DNA of 57,154 nucleotides from Lysobacteraceae bacterium NML07-0707 (GCA_002798295.1 NWQT01000005.1:1-57154), one strand, 5' to 3'; positions 1 to 7,016 are shown, counted from the stretch's first letter. Notes: generated by a model from the sequence alone, not told the origin. Numbers and translations: made by a program.

Positions 1-127
1 CGAATATATGGACTACTACAATCACGAGCGTATCAGGACAAAACTCAAAGGCCTGAGCCCGGTGCAGTACCGGACTCAGGCCTCGAACACTTAACCCGTA
101 ACTGTCCAAGTTTTGGGGGTCAGTTCA
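1..127 (+). mobile_element. Right end of an IS150-like (IS3 family) element, cut by the window start
   Basis: The first 127 bases are nearly identical to the right end of the complete copy at 4414-5789, read in the opposite orientation. They hold the last 30 codons of the transposase and a terminal inverted repeat at 104-127 that ends in CAGTTCA, like the other copy. Only about nine bases differ from that copy by eye. The element continues to the left outside the window, so its completeness is unknown. It lies 36 bp downstream of the trpS stop codon, inside the apparent trpS terminator. Confidence 0.88.
2..94 (+). CDS. IS3-family transposase OrfB, C-terminal fragment (partial)
   Basis: The reading frame opens at the window edge and ends at the TAA at 92-94. 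It encodes the typical end of an IS150-group DDE transposase: the YYNHERIR motif that follows the catalytic glutamate helix, then [12 protein letters not shown]. The same residues end the second copy on the minus strand at 4447. Nothing can be said about the intactness of the N-terminal part. The stop codon is followed 9 bases later by the terminal inverted repeat, the usual arrangement in this group. Confidence 0.85.
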   Translation, partial: EYMDYYNHERIRTKLKGLSPVQYRTQASNT

Positions 128-130
128 ACA

Positions 131-146
131 AAGACACGGCGTTTTT
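131..146 (-). terminator. Half of the trpS rho-independent terminator, split by the IS
   Basis: The bases GACACGGCG followed by TTTTT (133-146 on the plus strand) look like one arm and tail of a bidirectional rho-independent terminator. On the minus strand they read as an A-tract and the left arm, directly after trpS. The matching arm is missing because the IS150-like element begins at 127 and runs left. The prediction is that the sequence just beyond the other IS end supplies AAAAACGCCGTGTC. This is inference from one arm only. Confidence 0.55.
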
Positions 147-163
147 GTTGGGCGCTTATCGCA

Positions 164-1465
164 TCACTTGTCTTGGGCAAACTGCGCCAACGCACCAGCC
201 AGCGCTTCGTGGCTTTGTTCATCCGCCAACATGAAGTCTTGGCCCAAGCCCTGCGTGTTGCCTGCTTTAAGTGCTGCCACACACTGCCCGGCCTCTTTGG
301 GAGAATCAAAGCCACGGCTTTGCAGCAGCAATACATCGCCCAGGGTCAGCTTGAAATAGAACTTGCCGTCCTGCTCGCGGTATTGCTTGAAGGCCGGCGC
401 AGCATTGGTTTTTCCCCGCGTTTTTTCAGTCGCAGGGCGCGGCACAGCATTCAAATTGCGCAGTCCCACGGCATCACGCAGCTTGGCCAGCAACGGCTTG
501 GCATAACGCTCGCGCAGACGATGGGCATTGTCCTGCAGGATGGCTTCAATCTCATCCGGGCGGGCAATCAATGCGTCATATCGCTCGCGCAAGGGCGCGA
601 TTTCCGCCTCCATGCGCTGATACAGGCGCTTTTTGGCATCGCCCCAGCCAATACCTTGGGCAAATGCCACACGCATCGCAGCAGTTTCATCCGCCGTGGC
701 GAAGGCCTGATACAGCTGGAACAATGCCGAGCCTTCGGTATCTTTCGGCTCACCTGGTGCGCGCGAATCGGTCACGATGGACATGATGCGCTTTTCAAGC
801 TCGGCCGGGCGGCAGAACAGCGGAATGGTGTTGTCGTAGCTCTTGGACATCTTGCGGCCATCCAGCCCCGGCAAGGTGGCGACGTTCTCGTCAATCACCG
901 CCTCGGGCAGCACGAAATAATCATCGCCATACACATGGTTGAAGCGCTGGCCGAAATCGCGCGCCATCTCGATATGCTGGATCTGGTCGCGCCCCACCGG
1001 CACTCTGTCGGCAGCGAAAATAAGAATATCCGCCGCCATCAGCACCGGGTACATGTACAGCCCGGCATTCACCCCGGCATCATCGTCCTCGCCTTCGGCT
1101 CGGTTCTTGTCCACGGCGGCCTTGTAGGCATGCGCGCGGTTGAGCTGCCCCTTGCCTGCCATGCAGGTCAGCAGCCAGGTGAGCTCGGTAATCTCTGGGA
1201 TATCGCTTTGCCGGTAGAACCAGTTTTTCTCCACATCCAGCCCGCAGGCCAGCCAGGTGGCGGCAATCTCCAGCGTGGAGCGATGCACTCTGGCCGGATC
1301 ATGGGTATTGATCAGGCTGTGCAGGTCGGCAAGGAAGTAGAAATTTTCAGCATCTGTTGCCTGTGCGCTGGCAAGTGCAGGACGGATAGCACCGGCATAA
1401 TTGCCAAGATGCGGCATCCCCGAAGGTTTGATACCGGTCAGGATTCGGGTGCGAACAGAGGACAT
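164..1465 (-). CDS. trpS: Tryptophanyl-tRNA synthetase, long form with C-terminal extension
   Basis: Class I aminoacyl-tRNA synthetase that charges tRNA-Trp with tryptophan using ATP in the cytoplasm. The HIGH-type signature is PSGMPHLGNY at residues 14-23 and the KMSKS loop is GRKMSKSYDN near residue 205. At 433 aa it is about 100 residues longer than E. coli TrpRS. The last ~70 residues, from FKQYREQDGKFYFKL onward, resemble a DUF1508/YegP-type beta domain, an arrangement I associate with Xanthomonadaceae enzymes. The ATG at 1465 places the class I signature at the expected distance. The gene is monocistronic here, and its terminator has been split by an IS. Confidence 0.95.
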   Translation of the reverse strand: MSSVRTRILTGIKPSGMPHLGNYAGAIRPALASAQATDAENFYFLADLHSLINTHDPARVHRSTLEIAATWLACGLDVEKNWFYRQSDIPEITELTWLLTCMAGKGQLNRAHAYKAAVDKNRAEGEDDDAGVNAGLYMYPVLMAADILIFAADRVPVGRDQIQHIEMARDFGQRFNHVYGDDYFVLPEAVIDENVATLPGLDGRKMSKSYDNTIPLFCRPAELEKRIMSIVTDSRAPGEPKDTEGSALFQLYQAFATADETAAMRVAFAQGIGWGDAKKRLYQRMEAEIAPLRERYDALIARPDEIEAILQDNAHRLRERYAKPLLAKLRDAVGLRNLNAVPRPATEKTRGKTNAAPAFKQYREQDGKFYFKLTLGDVLLLQSRGFDSPKEAGQCVAALKAGNTQGLGQDFMLADEQSHEALAGALAQFAQDK

Positions 1466-1635
1466 GAAGGGGTTCCGAAAAACACGAGGGCGCAGATTTT
1501 ACGCTTGTTTGCTCGCCTGCCCACGGACGTGCCATCACGCCATCTGCACAAATCCAGCACATGACCTTGACGCACCTACTGGCATTCTTGCTGGTGACGG
1601 CACATACCGTCACCCCTCAATCAGGAGAAAAACCA

Positions 1636-1842
1636 ATGAATAAAGACATCATCGCCGGCAAGTGGAAGCAGCTCAAGGGTAAGGCACAAGCCAAATGGGG
1701 TGACCTGACTGACGACGTATTCGATGTTGCCGAAGGCAACCGCGAATACCTGGCCGGCAAGCTTCAGGAAAAATATGGCTGGGCCAAGGAACGCGCCGAA
1801 GACGAGCTCAATGCCTTTGAAAAGACCATTGAAAACGATTAA
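1636..1842 (+). CDS. CsbD-like stress response protein (UPF0337)
   Basis: A small, very hydrophilic 68-aa protein that starts [18 protein letters not shown] and has the family pattern of KW.QLKG followed by WG.LTDD and [10 protein letters not shown]. CsbD family members are abundant, mostly disordered or helical proteins induced by general stress in many bacteria; their biochemical role is unknown. The start at 1636 is chosen over upstream in-frame starts because AGGAGAAAAA lies at the right distance and homologues begin here. It is a single gene, convergent with the sensor kinase at 1900. Confidence 0.9.
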   Translation: MNKDIIAGKWKQLKGKAQAKWGDLTDDVFDVAEGNREYLAGKLQEKYGWAKERAEDELNAFEKTIEND

Positions 1843-1860
1843 TCCGCATTGACTCGGATG

Positions 1861-1885
1861 ATTGGCCGCCTTCAGGGCGGCCAAT
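1861..1885. terminator. Hairpin between convergent csbD-like and kinase genes
   Basis: A perfect 10-bp stem (ATTGGCCGCC pairing with GGCGGCCAAT) around a 5-base loop sits 18 bases after the CsbD stop and 15 bases beyond the kinase stop. There is no clear U-tract on either strand, so it may act as a weak bidirectional terminator or a 3' stabilising structure. Confidence 0.6.
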
Positions 1886-1899
1886 TGCATTGCCGCCAG

Positions 1900-3186
1900 C
1901 TACCATTTCAAAACGGCGGCCAACCCGCCCAACGTACTTGGCTGCAACTGTAGTTGGGCGCCCAATGAGCTGGCGGCTGTTCTGGCGATGGCAAGCCCAA
2001 GACCGCTCCCCTGCCCTTGACTGCCGGGGATTCGATAAAAGCGGTCAAATACTCTTTCACGCTGCTCAGCCGGGATGCCCGGGCCACTGTCTTCGACGCG
2101 GATATCATCGGCAATGCTGACCTTTACCACGCCACCTTCAGGGGTGTACTTGATGGCATTGTCGAGCAGATTGCGCATCACTGCCGCAAACGCCGCCGGC
2201 CTGCCGTGCACCCGCAATTCTTGCCTTTCGACAAATTGCAGCCCGATACCGGCCTTGCCAGCCAGCGGCGCGTATTCTTCCAGCAGCGGCTTGAGCGCTT
2301 TGCCCGCATCAAAATCGGCCATGTCTTCGCAATCGGCCTCCTGCCTTGCCAGCAACAATAATTGCTCCACCAGCCGTGCAGCACGCTGTATTCCCTGGCG
2401 TTGCTCGGCGACTGCCTTTTGCAAGGCGGCTGGCTCATCAAGTTGCTGACGGATGGCCTCATTCTGTAGCAGCAAGGCTGTCAGTGGCGTACGCAGCTCG
2501 TGTGCGGCGTCGGAAACAAACTGCCGTTGCTGCTGGTAGGCGCGTTCCATGCGCGCCATCAAGGCATTGGTTTCTTCTGCCAGCGGCACGATTTCCGAAG
2601 GCATGCCGCGTATATCCAGCGGCATCATTTCGCCCGGTGTGCGCAGGGTCAGCTCGTGCTGCAAGCGCGTCAGCGGGCGCAAGGCCAGCGTGACAATAAG
2701 TGCTGTTGCCAACACGATAAGCACTGCCATGAACAACATCGGCCAGGCAGTTTCCAGCGCCACGTCCTGCGCCACTTCGTAACGCTCGCCAAGCGCCTGC
2801 CCCACCTGCACCTGCAGCTCGCCGTGTATTTCGGTATAGATGCGCACTCGCTGCCCGGCCACGGAGATATTGGTGAAGCCTGGCTGCGCCTGTCTTGGCA
2901 TCAGATGACGGCGGTCAGAAGCATATTCCAGCTCGTCCTCATCCCAGATTTGCAGATAAAACCGCAAGTCCTCATCAGCGTCTGCGGTGTTGGGCAGGGT
3001 GCTGGTCAGGTCATCGCCGCGCGCCAGAATCTGCGCTACTTGCCGCATCTGGTAATCGAAGATTTCTTCAGACTCCTCCAGCAACACTTTGTAGCTCAGC
3101 ACTGCCTGTACCCCAAGGGCAATGGTGAGCAGCGCCACCAGAAACATCAGCAGGCGCACACGCAGGGAATACGCTTTGGTTTTCAT
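1900..3186 (-). CDS. Sensor histidine kinase, QseC/PmrB-like
   Basis: Membrane-bound sensor kinase of 428 aa. There is an N-terminal transmembrane segment (about 10-32), a periplasmic region of ~115 residues, a second membrane span (about 146-168), then HAMP and a HisKA box with FVSDAAHELRTPLTAL, whose phospho-acceptor is His229. The ATPase part shows NLLDNAIKYTPEGG (N box), VEDSGPGIP (G1) and GSGLGLAIA (G2). The start codon overlaps the stop of the response regulator by 4 bases (ATGA), so the two are translationally coupled. Partner: the OmpR-type regulator just upstream. The signal is unknown; the nearby PepSY protein suggests an envelope or cation signal. Confidence 0.92.
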   Translation of the reverse strand: MKTKAYSLRVRLLMFLVALLTIALGVQAVLSYKVLLEESEEIFDYQMRQVAQILARGDDLTSTLPNTADADEDLRFYLQIWDEDELEYASDRRHLMPRQAQPGFTNISVAGQRVRIYTEIHGELQVQVGQALGERYEVAQDVALETAWPMLFMAVLIVLATALIVTLALRPLTRLQHELTLRTPGEMMPLDIRGMPSEIVPLAEETNALMARMERAYQQQRQFVSDAAHELRTPLTALLLQNEAIRQQLDEPAALQKAVAEQRQGIQRAARLVEQLLLLARQEADCEDMADFDAGKALKPLLEEYAPLAGKAGIGLQFVERQELRVHGRPAAFAAVMRNLLDNAIKYTPEGGVVKVSIADDIRVEDSGPGIPAEQRERVFDRFYRIPGSQGQGSGLGLAIARTAASSLGAQLQLQPSTLGGLAAVLKW

Positions 3187-3854
3187 TTCTCGCCTTCGTC
3201 TGCCGGCACCCGATAGCCCAGCCCGCGCACATTCTGGATGATGCCGCTCCCCAGCTTGCGACGGATGCCATGGATATAGACCTCTACCGCATTGCTGTTG
3301 ATTTCATCCGCCCAGCCGTAGAGTTTCTCCTCCAGCTGGGCACGACTCAGCACTTGTCCGGGGCGCAGCAGCAACGGCTCAAGCACGGCCCATTCGCGGG
3401 CGGAGAGCATGACTTCCCTGCCCGCCAGCTGCGCTTTGCGTGTCTGGACATCCAGCCAGATCTCGCCATGCCGGTACCCCGGCTGGACTCTGTCCGTCAA
3501 TCGCCTTCTGACTGCACGCAAACGCGCAAGCAGCTCATCGAAATCAAACGGCTTGAGCACATAGTCATCCGCCCCGGCATCGAGCCCGGCAATCCGGTCG
3601 GCAACTGCATCGCGCGCGGTTGCCACAATCACCGGCGTGGCCCTGCCTTTTGCGCGCAAACGACGCAATACCTCCAGCCCGTCCATGCGTGGCAGCCCAA
3701 GATCCAGCAGCACCAGGTCATAGTCGGTGGTGCAAAGCGCAGTATCAGCTTCAATGCCATCTTTTGCCCAGTCCACTACATAGTGCGCACGCGCCAGCAA
3801 TTGCACCAGCACCTGGCCAATCATCAGATCATCTTCTACCAGCAAAAGTCGCAT
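3183..3854 (-). CDS. OmpR-family response regulator, QseB/PmrA-like
   Basis: DNA-binding response regulator of 223 aa. The receiver domain starts MRLLLVEDD, its predicted phosphorylated Asp is D51 within LLDLGLPRMDG, and the conserved Lys is in YVLKPFD. A winged-helix domain follows, with the typical ends LSAREWAVLEPLLLRPG and VRGLGYRVP. Longer in-frame starts exist upstream, but the receiver beta-strand begins at this Met. The gene overlaps the kinase by 4 bases. A direct repeat resembling a PmrA/QseB operator upstream of the PepSY gene suggests that this regulator controls its own operon. Confidence 0.92.
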   Translation of the reverse strand: MRLLLVEDDLMIGQVLVQLLARAHYVVDWAKDGIEADTALCTTDYDLVLLDLGLPRMDGLEVLRRLRAKGRATPVIVATARDAVADRIAGLDAGADDYVLKPFDFDELLARLRAVRRRLTDRVQPGYRHGEIWLDVQTRKAQLAGREVMLSAREWAVLEPLLLRPGQVLSRAQLEEKLYGWADEINSNAVEVYIHGIRRKLGSGIIQNVRGLGYRVPADEGEK

Positions 3855-3896
3855 TTTCCTGCTCCGTATTGATGACAGGCCAGCTCCCGACATGCC

Positions 3897-3924
3897 GAAA
3901 GCGCGGCATGCACGCCGCGCTTTC
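3897..3924 (-). terminator. Perfect 11-bp hairpin between PepSY and regulator genes
   Basis: GAAAGCGCGGC and its exact reverse complement flank a 6-base loop in the 89-base gap between the PepSY gene and the response regulator. There is no T-tract on the minus strand, so I read it as a partial terminator or RNA-stabilising element. It could make the PepSY mRNA more abundant than the downstream kinase pair. Confidence 0.6.
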
Positions 3925-3943
3925 AACAAGTGACTTGCGGATA

Positions 3944-4288
3944 TTAGTCGTGATCGACGCGGCTTGAAATCACCTCGCCATTGACAGCATCAACCTTCAC
4001 CTCGCACACGGTATTGTCACGCGCCACGACTTCCACATCGAACACGGCACGGCCACGCTCGATATCAAGATCGGCAGAGGTCGCGCGTCCGCCGACATGA
4101 CGCTCGGCAATCTCGATGGCACGGCTCAGGCTGATTTTGGCACTGGCAAGATCCCTGACAGCTTCATGCTGTAGCGCTTGCATATGACTGGCCGCACGCT
4201 GCGGTGCCGCCATCGAAATGCCGCTTAGAGTCAATGCGGAACCGAGTGCCAGTGCAGAAAGGGAAAGAACTTTGTTGCGGATTTTCAT
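3944..4288 (-). CDS. PepSY-domain periplasmic protein
   Basis: A 114-aa exported protein: a signal peptide of about 27 residues ending SGISMAA, then one PepSY domain (about 52-112) with ISLSRAIEIAERHVGG and the C-terminal FDVEVV...VDAVNGEVIS pattern. PepSY domains occur in peptidase propeptides and in small periplasmic proteins encoded with QseBC/PmrAB-like two-component systems, as here. The gene is first in the PepSY-regulator-kinase operon. A likely role is modulating or reporting the envelope signal sensed by the kinase, but no substrate can be read from the sequence. Confidence 0.85.
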   Translation of the reverse strand: MKIRNKVLSLSALALGSALTLSGISMAAPQRAASHMQALQHEAVRDLASAKISLSRAIEIAERHVGGRATSADLDIERGRAVFDVEVVARDNTVCEVKVDAVNGEVISSRVDHD

Positions 4289-4352
4289 ATTGTGCTCCTG
4301 TCAAGTTTTAGGATGGATGTCTTTCGTGACAGGGGCAGTTTCACAGCCAAGA

Positions 4353-4369
4353 CTTAGGCCACACTTAAG
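4353..4369 (-). promoter_or_regulatory. PmrA/QseB-type direct-repeat operator upstream of the PepSY operon
   Basis: On the minus strand the sequence is CTTAAG-TGTGG-CCTAAG: two near-identical hexamers with a 5-base spacer, so the half-sites repeat every 11 bases. This matches the known PmrA box (two YTTAAK half-sites separated by N5). It lies 65-81 bases upstream of the PepSY start codon, a usual position for an OmpR-family activator. It implies autoregulation of the two-component operon. Confidence 0.6.
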
Positions 4370-4395
4370 GCAACGGTCGTATTCAGCTGCCATTG

Positions 4396-4413
4396 AAAAA
4401 CCCCGCACCGTAT
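4396..4413 (-). terminator. Distal half of the split entericidin terminator
   Basis: On the minus strand this reads ATACGGTGCGGGGTTTTT: the 3' arm GCGGGGTTT and T-tract of a rho-independent terminator whose 5' arm lies at 5797-5805 on the other side of the IS. The TAT at 4411-4413 is repeated at 5790-5792 as the target duplication. Confidence 0.75.
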
Positions 4414-4446
4414 TGAACTGCCCCCCAAAATCTGGACGGTTACGGG

Positions 4447-5212
4447 TTAAGTGTTCGAGGCCTGAGTCCGGTACTGCACCGGGCTCAGGCCTTTGAGTTT
4501 TGTCCTGATGCGTTCGTGGTTGTAGTAGTCAATATATTGGCAGATAGCGTGTTGAAGTTGCTCGATGCACTCGAAGCGCCTCAAGTAAAAGAGCTCCGAC
4601 TTCAAGGTGGCAAAGAAGCGCTCCATGGCCGCATTGTCCAGGCAATTGCCTTTGCGTGACATGCTCTGGGTCAGGCCGCGCTGGCAAGCTGTTGGCGCCA
4701 GGCAGGCATTTGATACTGCCAGCCTTGATCCGGGTGCAGCAGGGGTGCGGCCTTGGCCGGCAGCTTGGCGATGGCCTTTTGCAGCATGTCTTTGACCAGC
4801 GAGAAGTGGGGGCGCTGCTGCATCGTGTAAGCGACGATTTCACCGTTATAAAGATCCAGCACGTGTGAGAGGTAGAGCTTCTGGCCGCGGACGTTGAACT
4901 CGGTGACGTCTGTGACCCATTTCTGGTTGGGTTGCGTGGCCTGGAACTGGCGGTTCAGTACATTCGGCACCTCGGCCTGTTGGCCTCACCAGGCGTGATA
5001 TCGCTTCGGGCGAACCAATGACTTCAGCCCCAGTGCCTGCATCAGCCGTTGCACCGTCTTGTGGTTGACCCACTGTCCCATCTGACGCAGCGCAGCGGTG
5101 ATGCGCGTACAGCGACTGGATGCGCGCCCACCTGATAGTAGAACGTGCTGCGCGACAGACCTGCTACCTTCAACAGGTGTGCCAATGTGTGGCCTTGCCT
5201 CAGTGCATGCAC
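4447..5212 (-). pseudogene. IS150-like transposase OrfB, broken
   Basis: The DDE-transposase part can be followed across three frames. The N-terminal piece has LAHLLKVAGLSRSTFYYQVG. It then jumps to RITAALRQMGQWVNHKTVQRLM, which implies a deletion of the linking segment. Next comes KWVTDVTEFNVRGQKLYLS with the first catalytic Asp, then [12 protein letters not shown], then [18 protein letters not shown] with the catalytic Glu region. A TGA at about 4986-4988 replaces a codon after RYHAW, and a single missing base near 4675 shifts the frame before the final 72 codons. With three lesions this copy cannot make active transposase. Confidence 0.88.
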
Positions 5213-5738
5213 TACCTGCGCTTTTTCTGCGCAGCTTGGGCTTTGGCCTGACGCAAGGCCTGCAATTTTTTAAGTAAGCCACCTCCGCGCGCAGGTACTT
5301 GACCTCTTCCAGCAGCGCTTCACGGGAGCGCTGCGCATCCGGCAGCGCATTGACAGGCTTGGGAGATTGGGACATCGACATCTTCTTTGGCCTTCCTCGG
5401 GGCTTGGGCTGTAAACCCGCCAGACCCTGCGCATGATACTGGCGCTGCCAGCCGGAGATGATGCGGGTACTGCCCCGGATATTGAATAGCGCCATCGCCT
5501 CGCGCACCGGCAGCCCCTGTTGCGCTATCCGTTGCAGCACCGACAACTTGAAGTCTGCACTGTAGCGACTGAACTTCCTGCGCAGCCCTTGCACGCCATG
5601 CGCTTGATAAGCCTTGACCCAGCGCCTGACCGTCGCATGGTCAAGGCCGTAACGCTGCGCGATGGTTCCAAAGCCTGACACTCCTGATGCGTAGCTTTGC
5701 ACTACGTCCAGCTTGAAGGCCTCACTGTACTTCGCCAT
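4986..5738 (-). CDS. IS150-like OrfA (helix-turn-helix) running out of frame into orfB
   Basis: Starts MAKYSEAFKLDVVQSYASG, the usual first helix-turn-helix of IS150-group OrfA, followed by a second HTH (DFKLSVLQRIAQQGLPVREA) and a leucine-rich coiled coil (REALLEEVKYLRAEVAYLK). An A6 tract at 5266-5271 is the expected -1 frameshift site. A -1 shift there gives the normal OrfA end, with a stop at 5212-5214. Without the shift, the frame runs on through out-of-frame and then orfB-like sequence to 4986. OrfA itself looks intact, so it could still bind IS ends. Confidence 0.75.
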   Translation of the reverse strand: MAKYSEAFKLDVVQSYASGVSGFGTIAQRYGLDHATVRRWVKAYQAHGVQGLRRKFSRYSADFKLSVLQRIAQQGLPVREAMALFNIRGSTRIISGWQRQYHAQGLAGLQPKPRGRPKKMSMSQSPKPVNALPDAQRSREALLEEVKYLRAEVAYLKNCRPCVRPKPKLRRKSAGSACTEARPHIGTPVEGSRSVAQHVLLSGGRASSRCTRITAALRQMGQWVNHKTVQRLMQALGLKSLVRPKRYHAW

Positions 5739-5789
5739 CAAAAACACCCCAAAGGTTGGATGGGTGTCCAACTTTTGGGGTGCAGTTCA

Positions 5790-5806
5790 TATCGACGCGG
5801 GGTTTG
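5790..5806 (-). terminator. Proximal half of the split entericidin terminator
   Basis: On the minus strand, 38 bases after the entericidin stop, the sequence is AAACCCCGCGTCGATA up to the IS end. AAACCCCGC can pair with GCGGGGTTT on the far side of the element, which is followed by further Ts. Together they make a 9-bp stem, extendable to about 13 bp with two G-U pairs, around a 3-base ATA loop. Confidence 0.75.
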
Positions 5807-5843
5807 CTGTAGCCAACAGCGGCCAATCAAGCAACGCCGTGAA

Positions 5844-5978
5844 TCAATTGCCCTCGGCCTTGTCTTCGATTTTTTCGCCGGCCTTCTGGATATCTTTGCC
5901 GGCACCGGCCATGGTGTTGCAAGCGGACAGACCCATGGCAAACAGAGCCAGCAGGGCAATGCTCATCAAACGCTTCAT
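5844..5978 (-). CDS. Entericidin A/B-family small lipoprotein
   Basis: A 44-aa lipoprotein. The lipobox signal peptide ends LFAMGLSAC, so Cys20 would be lipidated, and a short amphipathic tail (TMAGAGKDIQKAGEKIEDKA) follows, as in entericidins. In E. coli, EcnA and EcnB form an antidote/toxin pair expressed in stationary phase; in many bacteria only one EcnB-like gene is present and its role is unclear. The start at 5978 is set by AAGGAGAAATTTC just before it; longer in-frame starts lack a ribosome-binding site. Its terminator is interrupted by an IS element. Confidence 0.88.
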   Translation of the reverse strand: MKRLMSIALLALFAMGLSACNTMAGAGKDIQKAGEKIEDKAEGN

Positions 5979-6003
5979 GAAATTTCTCCTTATTGAGTGA
6001 GGG

Positions 6004-6076
6004 AAAAAGCAGCGCAAGCTGCGTGGCAACATGAAAGCGCAAACCATGTGAACTTGCCGTGTACTGTCCACGCAGC
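6004..6076 (-). promoter_or_regulatory. Possible attenuator leader of the entericidin gene
   Basis: On the minus strand GCAGC-TTGC-GCTGC followed by TTTTT (6022-6004) forms a short rho-independent terminator 26 bases before the entericidin start. Its 5' arm lies inside CCACGCAGC (6026-6018), which is the exact complement of GCTGCGTGG at 6076-6068. The 9-bp long-range pairing and the terminator are mutually exclusive, the usual design of an attenuator. Alternatively the hairpin is simply the arginase terminator and the longer repeat is coincidence. Confidence 0.4.
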
Positions 6077-6092
6077 GTTCAGATTAAGCGTA

Positions 6093-7016
6093 TCAATCAC
6101 GCATCAGCGTGGACTTGCCAAACAAGCTTTCCACCAGCTCCACGGCAAGACGCGCTGTGGCATTGCGCTTGTCCAGCGCCGGGTTCACTTCCACCAGATC
6201 CAGCGAGGCCATGCGGCCAGTGTCGGCAATCATTTCCATCATCAGCTGCGCTTCGCGGTAATTGACACCGCCCGGCACGCGCGTGCCGGTACCCGGGGCG
6301 ATAGTGGGGTCGAGCATGTCCACATCAAAACTCACATGCAGATGCGTGTTTTCATCCACACCTTCCAGCGCTTCTTCCATCACCCGACGCATGCCGATTT
6401 CGTCGATATAGCGCATGTCATAGATATCCAGCGCATATTCCTTGACCAAACGCTTTTCCTCCCTGTCCACCGAGCGTATGCCGATTTGGCGGACTTCGTC
6501 GGGACGGATGGCAGGCCCTGGCGCACCCAGATTGACCAGCACCTCAGGCCCCAAGCCACACAGGCAGGCCACCGGCATGCCGTGGATATTGCCCGAAGGC
6601 GTGACATCGCTGGTATTGAAGTCGGCATGAGCATCCAGCCACAGCACCCGCAGTTTTTTGCCCGCCTTGCGTGCATGTGCAGCCACCGCAGCAATCGATC
6701 CGATGGCAAGGCAGTGATCCCCGCCCAGCATGATCGGCATGGTTCCTTCGGCCAATGCCTGCGAGCTCATCTCGAACACCGCCTGATTCCAGGCAATGAC
6801 TTCTTGCAAATGCCGATAGCCGTCCACCGGCGCAGCCTCCGGGTTGCGTGGACCGCTGACATCGCCCAAATCGAGCACATCCACACCCCGGCGCGCAATC
6901 GCCTCTGCCAATCGCGCTACCCGCAGTGCCTCCGGCCCCATTGAAGCGCCACGATGCGCAGCGCCCACATCGGTAGGCACGCCAAAAATGGAAACCGGCA
7001 GATAACGATCAGACAT
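6093..7016 (-). CDS. rocF: Arginase
   Basis: Ureohydrolase family enzyme of 307 aa that hydrolyses arginine to ornithine and urea in the cytoplasm with a dinuclear Mn centre. Metal-binding motifs are all present: GGDHCLAIG near residue 98, DAHADFNT near 128, and SFDVDMLDP near 229, with the late VEVNP glutamate. The start METs into SDRYLPVSIFGVPTDVGA, the normal N-terminus for this family. Length is typical. Agmatinase is the main alternative; the arginase-like N-terminus (GVPTDVGAAHRGASMGPEALR) favours arginase. The gene stands alone upstream of the entericidin gene in the same direction. Confidence 0.92.
   Translation of the reverse strand: MSDRYLPVSIFGVPTDVGAAHRGASMGPEALRVARLAEAIARRGVDVLDLGDVSGPRNPEAAPVDGYRHLQEVIAWNQAVFEMSSQALAEGTMPIMLGGDHCLAIGSIAAVAAHARKAGKKLRVLWLDAHADFNTSDVTPSGNIHGMPVACLCGLGPEVLVNLGAPGPAIRPDEVRQIGIRSVDREEKRLVKEYALDIYDMRYIDEIGMRRVMEEALEGVDENTHLHVSFDVDMLDPTIAPGTGTRVPGGVNYREAQLMMEMIADTGRMASLDLVEVNPALDKRNATARLAVELVESLFGKSTLMRD

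Larger units (their letters stand above)
4414..5789 (-). mobile_element. IS150-like element (IS3 family), complete ends but decayed interior
   Basis: A 1,376-bp element bounded by 24-bp imperfect inverted repeats that start TGAACTGC and differ at only about three positions (4414-4437 and 5766-5789). It is flanked by the 3-bp direct repeat TAT (4411-4413 and 5790-5792), the duplication size of the IS150 group. The interior encodes OrfA and a broken OrfB on the minus strand. Members of this group are usually slightly above 1.4 kb; the missing length fits an internal deletion in orfB. Removing the element and one TAT restores a rho-independent terminator with ATA as its apical loop. Confidence 0.93.

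Noticed and set aside
113-1564. A 483-codon plus-strand frame opposite trpS
   Set aside because: It is a high-GC shadow of trpS; the minus strand shows clear class I synthetase motifs and the plus frame has no recognisable domain or leader.
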